Shown one piece after another: positions 7,187 to 10,303 of a stretch of DNA of 10,303 nucleotides. Position 1 is the first letter of the stretch. Each line of letters opens with the position of its first letter. The notes beneath the pieces were generated by a model, which worked only from the letters and a program-made list of their open reading frames with translations, made no database searches and was not told the origin of the DNA. A program made the translations under genes and the position numbers. The DNA is taken from contig WLHW01000044.1 of the NCBI GenBank assembly GCA_009702525.1, positions 1 through 10,303 on the forward strand, written 5' to 3'. The stretch comes from Actinomycetota bacterium. Its GTDB lineage: Bacteria > Actinomycetota > Actinomycetes > Nanopelagicales > Nanopelagicaceae.

Positions 7187-7263
7187 GGTGGGCGTAGCTC
7201 AGCTGGTAGAGCACCCGGTTGTGGTCCGGGATGTCGCGGGTTCGAGCCCCGTCGCTCACCCCA
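7187..7263 (+). tRNA. tRNA-His (anticodon GUG)
   Basis: The acceptor stem GTGGGCG (7188-7194) pairs with CGCTCAC (7253-7259) with one G-T wobble. G7187 precedes it and stands opposite C7260 at position 73, which is the extra G(-1):C73 identity pair of tRNA-His. The anticodon stem CCCGG/CCGGG holds loop TTGTGGT with anticodon GTG, and the T arm has GGTTCGAGCCC. CCA is encoded (7261-7263), unlike in the tRNA-Arg and tRNA-Lys genes of this window. It lies between orn and ppa in the same direction. Confidence 0.97.
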
Positions 7264-7302
7264 CTTATGTACAAATGCACGTCTAGTAGAAAGTCGGCGC
7301 TC

Positions 7303-7788
7303 ATGATCTTTGATGTCATTATCGAAATCCCCGCCGGCAGTCGTAACAAATACGAGGTCGATCACTTAACTGGTGAGATCCGCCTTGATCGCATGCTCTT
7401 TACTTCGACGCGATATCCATATGACTATGGCTTTGTTAAAAACACTCTCTCACTCGATGGTGATCCACTTGATGCATTAGTCATGTTGGATGAACCAACA
7501 TTTCCCGGCTGCGTAGTTTCTTGCCGCGCAATCGGAATGTTTAACATGACCGATGAAGCTGGCGGAGATGACAAATTACTATGCGTTGCAGCCGGTGATA
7601 TTCGTAAATCTTCTTTCCAAGATTTAGATGATGTTCCAAAGTTTGAACTTTCAGAAATTCAACACTTCTTTGAAGTCTATAAAGCGCTAGAGCCAGGTAA
7701 AAGTGTGACCGGTGGCAACTGGGTCAATCACAGTGAAGCCCAATTGGAGATTGAACGATCACGCGAGCGTTTTAAAGCAAGCCATTGA
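7303..7788 (+). CDS. ppa: Inorganic pyrophosphatase, family I
   Basis: A 161-residue soluble Mg-dependent enzyme that hydrolyses pyrophosphate to two phosphates and so drives biosynthetic reactions forward. Visible active-site features are Glu8, Lys16, Glu18, YPYDYGF (38-44), the signature DGDPLDALV (52-60) with Asp52, Asp54 and Asp57, GGDDK (87-91) and the C-terminal HFFEVYKALEPGK. The start at 7303 (MIFDVIIEIPAG) matches the length and N-terminus of actinobacterial enzymes; an upstream in-frame ATG at 7219 lies inside tRNA-His and is rejected. The ribosome site is weak (AGAAAG about 12 nt upstream). His21 of the M. tuberculosis enzyme is kept but the residue matching its His86 is Ala86. It is 39 nt after tRNA-His and 26 nt before amt. 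Confidence 0.95.
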   Translation: MIFDVIIEIPAGSRNKYEVDHLTGEIRLDRMLFTSTRYPYDYGFVKNTLSLDGDPLDALVMLDEPTFPGCVVSCRAIGMFNMTDEAGGDDKLLCVAAGDIRKSSFQDLDDVPKFELSEIQHFFEVYKALEPGKSVTGGNWVNHSEAQLEIERSRERFKASH

Positions 7789-7802
7789 TTAGGTATGGAC
7801 TT

Positions 7803-7808
7803 AGGGAG
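7803..7808 (+). promoter_or_regulatory. Shine-Dalgarno (AGGGAG) deciding the GTG start of amt
   Basis: AGGGAG is followed by AGCTAA and then the GTG at 7815. The 6-nt spacing is good and there is no ATG nearby that would give the conserved Amt N-terminus, so the GTG is the start. Confidence 0.7.
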
Positions 7809-7814
7809 AGCTAA

Positions 7815-9077
7815 GTGATTAACAGCGGAGATACAGCATGGGTGCTAGCAAGTGGAGCACTCGTTCTTTTTATGACCCCAGGTTTAGCAATCTTTTACGG
7901 CGGAATGGTTCGAGCTAAAAGCGTCTTAAACATGATGATGATGTCCTTTGGAGCTATGGGTATCACCACAATTATCTGGGTCCTCTATGGCTATTCACTC
8001 ACTTTTGGAAAATCCCACGGTGGATTAATTGGTGGCTTTGAAAACCTAGGTTTAGCTAAAACACTTGATCAAGTTGTTGGTCCTGAAGGCCACCAGATTC
8101 CTACCTTGGCTTTTGCCATGTTCCAACTTACTTTCGCCATCATTACAGTTGCCCTGCTGTCAGGTGCAATCGCTGATCGCGCAAAATATGGCTCATGGGT
8201 TTTATTTGTTGCCGTCTGGATTACTTTGGTCTACATCCCCGTTGCACATTGGGCATTTGCAGCACAAGGTGGCACGGGTGGTTGGATCGTAGATAGATTA
8301 GGGGCTCTCGATTTTGCGGGCGGCACCGTCGTTGAAATTAACTCAGGTGCTGCAGCCCTTGCTCTAGCGATAGTTTTAGGTAAGCGCGATGGTTTCAGAC
8401 GCGACCCAATGCGTCCGCACAATATGCCGCTCGTACTTCTTGGTGCAGGGATGTTGTGGTTTGGCTGGTTTGGTTTTAACGCAGGAAGTGCTTTATCAGC
8501 CGGTTCTTTAGCGGCTACTGCAATGATCAATACTCAAATTGCATCAGCTGCGGCATCGATATCTTGGGTGCTATTTGAAAAACGTCGCGATGGCAAAGCG
8601 ACAACCCTGGGTGTTGCATCGGGCGCAATTGCAGGAGCGGTAGTTATTACACCTGCATGCGGTTTCGTTAATCCGCTTGGTGCATTGCTACTTGGTTTAC
8701 TAGCAGGTGTTGCCGGCTCTTATGCAGTCTCACGTAAATACAAGTTTGGCTATGACGACTCATTAGATGTGGTCGGTGTACATGGCGTCTCAGGCATCAT
8801 TGGAATGATCGGAATCGGTTTACTTGCAACGGTAAGTGTGAACTCAGCCGGTAAAGATGGTCTGTTCTCAGGTGGCGGCACTGACCTGCTAGTGCGCCAA
8901 CTAATCGCCATAGTGGTCGTTGCACTCTTTTCCTTCTGCGCAACCTGGATCATTGCCACTGTCATCAGTAAGACCATTGGCTTTAGAGCTACGCACGATG
9001 ATGAAATTGGTGGACTAGATACGGTTTATCACGCAGAATCAGCTTATGACATCACCGGAAATTCAAACCGGTACTAA
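7815..9077 (+). CDS. amt: Ammonium transporter (Amt/Mep/Rh family) with variant twin-His site
   Basis: A 420-residue inner-membrane channel-like transporter, about 11 TM segments, normally trimeric and taking up ammonium. Family blocks: MTPGLAIFYGGMVRAKSVLN (20-39), QLTFAIITVALLSGAIADR (104-122) with a Phe107 gate candidate, LGALDFAGG with Asp166 (equivalent of the recruitment-site Asp160 of AmtB), WFGWFGFNAGSAL (215-227) with the second gate Phe, and DVVGVHGVSGIIG (318-330) with pore His323. The first pore His is replaced: TVVEINSG has Glu174 (codon 8334-8336) where AmtB has His168. Acidic replacement at this site is known in fungal Mep1/Mep3. The C-terminal tail HDDEIGGLDTVYHAESAYD fits the conserved segment that contacts GlnK. 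No cleavable signal peptide is evident. GTG start with a good ribosome site; glnK follows after 15 nt. Confidence 0.95.
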   Translation: MINSGDTAWVLASGALVLFMTPGLAIFYGGMVRAKSVLNMMMMSFGAMGITTIIWVLYGYSLTFGKSHGGLIGGFENLGLAKTLDQVVGPEGHQIPTLAFAMFQLTFAIITVALLSGAIADRAKYGSWVLFVAVWITLVYIPVAHWAFAAQGGTGGWIVDRLGALDFAGGTVVEINSGAAALALAIVLGKRDGFRRDPMRPHNMPLVLLGAGMLWFGWFGFNAGSALSAGSLAATAMINTQIASAAASISWVLFEKRRDGKATTLGVASGAIAGAVVITPACGFVNPLGALLLGLLAGVAGSYAVSRKYKFGYDDSLDVVGVHGVSGIIGMIGIGLLATVSVNSAGKDGLFSGGGTDLLVRQLIAIVVVALFSFCATWIIATVISKTIGFRATHDDEIGGLDTVYHAESAYDITGNSNRY

Positions 9078-9078
9078 C

Positions 9079-9084
9079 GAGAGG
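9079..9084 (+). promoter_or_regulatory. Shine-Dalgarno (GAGAGG) of glnK
   Basis: GAGAGG begins two bases after the amt stop and ends 8 nt before the ATG at 9093, so glnK has its own ribosome site while being on the same message as amt. Confidence 0.6.
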
Positions 9085-9092
9085 CTATAGAC

Positions 9093-9431
9093 ATGAAACT
9101 AATTACTGCCATCGTTAAGCCAGGCAAGGTTGATGAGATAAAACTTGCTCTGCAAGCCGCTGGTGTACATGGAATGACTGTGTCAGAAACACATGGATAT
9201 GGCCGACAAAAAGGGCATACCGAGATTTATCGCGGAGCTGAATACACTGTTGATTTCATTCCGAAGGTTCGCATTGAAGTTTTAGCTGATGATGAAGAGT
9301 GTTCGAGAATTCTTGATCTGATTGTTGAGACTGCTCATAGCGGAACAATCGGTGATGGAAAAGTCTGGGTTACTCCAGTTGAAACTGTTGTTCGAGTTAG
9401 AACTGGCGAGCGCGGAATGGATGCGATTTAA
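9093..9431 (+). CDS. glnK: PII nitrogen regulatory protein (GlnK/GlnB)
   Basis: A 112-residue trimeric signal protein that binds ATP/ADP and 2-oxoglutarate and, when nitrogen is plentiful, blocks the ammonium channel. Conserved residues are all present: Gln39, the T-loop YRGAEY (46-51) with Tyr51, the residue modified by uridylylation or, in Actinobacteria, adenylylation, Lys58, the IGDGKVWV block (86-93) with Lys90, and Arg101/Arg103. Length is standard. Adjacency to amt, 15 nt upstream, argues for the name glnK rather than glnB. No glnD-like modifying gene follows, unlike the amtB-glnK-glnD order in Streptomyces: the next gene is on the other strand and its stop overlaps this one. Whether Tyr51 is modified here is therefore open. 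Confidence 0.96.
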   Translation: MKLITAIVKPGKVDEIKLALQAAGVHGMTVSETHGYGRQKGHTEIYRGAEYTVDFIPKVRIEVLADDEECSRILDLIVETAHSGTIGDGKVWVTPVETVVRVRTGERGMDAI

Positions 9432-10084
9432 CCGTTAGGAATTACTTGCCCTGGGCAAGCATCGAGCAGTTTTAAAATCGCAGCTTTTTCTGGCGCAGTT
9501 AGCCATAAACCATATTTATATTTAACTGCCACCTGCCGAGCAACGTATGCGCATCGATAACTCTTTCGCGGTGGCAACCACGTCGCTGCATCGCCATCGC
9601 CTTTCTGCGAATTCAAAACCCCTTTAACTGCCAATAAATTAAGTGGATCATTTGCAAAGGCAGTTCGTACTTCCAGAGTTAATTTAAATGCACCGGTCTG
9701 CCAGGCATTGGATAAGGCGACCACATGATCGATTTGCACATCCGAGCTAGTGGCTACTCCCCTGAGAAAACTGATGCTCTCTCCTGAATATGGATCTGTC
9801 AAAACTCCAGATAAAACGACGCAATCCTTGGCACTCACTTTGTAGATAATCGAGCTCAAGTCGCGATTAAGAATATCGTTGCGGGTATCGCAGCCATTTC
9901 GATCAACATCTTTCCAAGCGGTTCCAAATTGATCACGTGTGTAGCCAGTCTTTGCCGCCCTGCCTTTTACTGCCATCTTCGCAATAACATCTACAACAGT
10001 TGGCGCAGCCGCTTCTGCACCGCCAGTAAACCCTGTCAAAAACAATGTCAGGGCTAGGGCAATCCTTATTTCCCAGCGACTCAT
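9428..10084 (-). CDS. Secreted HNH-family nuclease (DUF1524 / GmrSD C-terminal-like)
   Basis: A 218-residue protein with a Sec signal peptide: Arg3/Arg7, hydrophobic stretch about 8-22, and a likely cleavage near AEA-A (25/26). The mature part matches the actinobacterial secreted HNH family: DRNGCDTRNDILNRDL (61-76), GVLTDPYSGESISF (93-106), the catalytic VQIDHVVALSNAWQTGA (116-132) with Asp119-His120, and NSQKGDGDAATWLPP (158-172) with the Asn and Lys expected of the beta-beta-alpha metal site. Four Cys (65, 88, 178, 210) could form two disulfides, fitting an extracytoplasmic site. It probably cuts DNA or RNA outside the membrane; the substrate is not known. It stands alone on this strand, convergent with glnK, and the two stops share TTAA. 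The ATG at 10084 has a GGAG only 2 nt upstream, too close for good use, and may be leaderless. Confidence 0.88.
   Translation of the reverse strand: MSRWEIRIALALTLFLTGFTGGAEAAAPTVVDVIAKMAVKGRAAKTGYTRDQFGTAWKDVDRNGCDTRNDILNRDLSSIIYKVSAKDCVVLSGVLTDPYSGESISFLRGVATSSDVQIDHVVALSNAWQTGAFKLTLEVRTAFANDPLNLLAVKGVLNSQKGDGDAATWLPPRKSYRCAYVARQVAVKYKYGLWLTAPEKAAILKLLDACPGQVIPNG
9445..9459. repeat. Inverted repeat just past glnK, possible weak terminator
   Basis: CTTGCCC-T-GGGCAAG is a perfect 7+1+7 inverted repeat; as RNA it gives a 6-bp stem with a 3-nt loop. It lies 13 nt past the glnK stop, within the last codons of the converging nuclease gene. A TTTT run follows only after 10 nt (9470-9473), so it is not a canonical intrinsic terminator, but it is the only stem candidate I noticed near this convergent junction. 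Confidence 0.3.
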
Positions 10085-10090
10085 GTCTCC

Positions 10091-10119
10091 ATTTTGGCGG
10101 TGTTGCCTATGTGCGGCAA
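10091..10119 (-). promoter_or_regulatory. Candidate leaderless promoter of the secreted nuclease gene
   Basis: On the - strand TTGCCG (10119-10114), a 17-nt spacer and CAAAAT (10096-10091) each match four of six consensus bases. The -10 hexamer ends 6 nt before the A of the ATG, which would place the transcription start on the ATG itself. TTGCC is also one arm of a small inverted repeat (TTGCC/GGCAA, 10103-10119). Confidence 0.35.
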
Positions 10120-10179
10120 GGGCCCAGTTGCTGATAGGTTTCCCCCTGCAATCAAGCGTTTCCGGCGCCTGAGTGCCTC

Positions 10180-10252
10180 GGGTGGTTAGCTCAGTTGGTA
10201 GAGCAGGTGACTCTTAATCACCGGGTCGGGGGTTCGAGTCCCTCACCACCCA
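10180..10252 (+). tRNA. tRNA-Lys (anticodon CUU)
   Basis: A complete 73-nt cloverleaf. The acceptor stem GGGTGGT (10180-10186) pairs with ACCACCC (10245-10251), and the discriminator is A10252. The D arm has TAGCTCAGTTGGTAGAGC, the anticodon stem GGTGA/TCACC encloses loop CTCTTAA with anticodon CTT, and the T arm has GGTTCGAGTCC. It reads AAG. CCA is not encoded (CTT follows). The 95-bp gap to the divergent nuclease gene should hold its promoter; TAGGTT at 10135-10140 is a possible but unsupported -10. No gene can be assigned in the 51 nt after it. Confidence 0.96.
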
Positions 10253-10303
10253 CTTATTGGCCCGAGATTTTGAGCGCATACAAGTTGGTTCTGGGCGGAC
10301 AAT

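Noticed and set aside
7219..7302. Upstream ATG extending ppa by 28 residues
   Set aside because: It lies inside the tRNA-His gene, and the family N-terminus begins at 7303.
7098..7365. Two - strand reading frames of 60-83 codons across tRNA-His
   Set aside because: They are antisense translations of the tRNA and of orn/ppa. The GARTRDIPDHNRVLYQLSYAH and RRGSNPRHPGPQPGALPAELRP strings are well-known spurious products of tRNA antisense strands.
7700..7814. Search for a GlnR/AmtR-type operator or promoter before amt
   Set aside because: I found no convincing box by eye. TTGAAC at 7751 has no -10 at proper spacing, and the gap to ppa is only 26 nt.
10253..10303. Possible gene start after tRNA-Lys
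   Set aside because: Only 51 nt remain; a frame without stops exists but there is no ATG, ribosome site or recognisable motif to support it.

Overview
The window looks like a piece of a compact, modest-GC actinobacterial chromosome. The family-level evidence is the group II truncated haemoglobin (trHbO), the EttA-type ABC-F protein, the oligoribonuclease / tRNA-His pair and a 161-residue family I pyrophosphatase, all of which closely resemble mycobacterial and streptomycete proteins as I remember them. The modest GC content (judged by eye, not counted), the very short gaps and the many overlapping start and stop codons suggest a streamlined lineage such as the freshwater acI / Nanopelagicales group. 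That placement is inference. All the genes are chromosomal housekeeping or transport genes. I see no insertion sequence, phage gene, CRISPR array or toxin-antitoxin pair.

Layout. Two divergent, nearly gapless units leave a 56-bp region (6474-6529). Leftward (- strand) runs ettA, an acyl-CoA thioesterase, an alpha-glucosidase (aglA-like), two different MFS transporters and glbO, which is cut by the window's left edge. Junctions are overlaps of 1, 1, 8 and 4 nt plus one 2-nt gap, so the six genes are probably one translationally coupled operon. Rightward (+ strand) runs tRNA-Arg(UCU), orn, tRNA-His(GUG), ppa, amt and glnK, with gaps of 1, 21, 39, 26 and 15 nt and no clear terminator. A secreted HNH (DUF1524-type) nuclease gene on the - strand converges on glnK, and their stop codons share a TTAA. 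A tRNA-Lys(CUU) gene lies at the right end.

Function. The left unit combines ribosome control (EttA), acyl-CoA hydrolysis, alpha-glucoside breakdown, transport and a haem protein. Its core order (ettA, thioesterase, alpha-glucosidase, glbO) recalls the Rv2477c to Rv2470 neighbourhood of Mycobacterium tuberculosis, with the two transporters as the local difference. The right unit combines RNA end-turnover (Orn), pyrophosphate removal (Ppa) and ammonium uptake with its PII regulator (Amt-GlnK).

I found no clearly new system. The best points for a second look are: orn starts one base after the tRNA-Arg 3' end, which suggests a near-leaderless mRNA made by tRNA processing; the ammonium channel has Glu instead of the first His of the twin-His pair; and a perfect 16-bp palindrome overlaps the tRNA-Arg 5' end.
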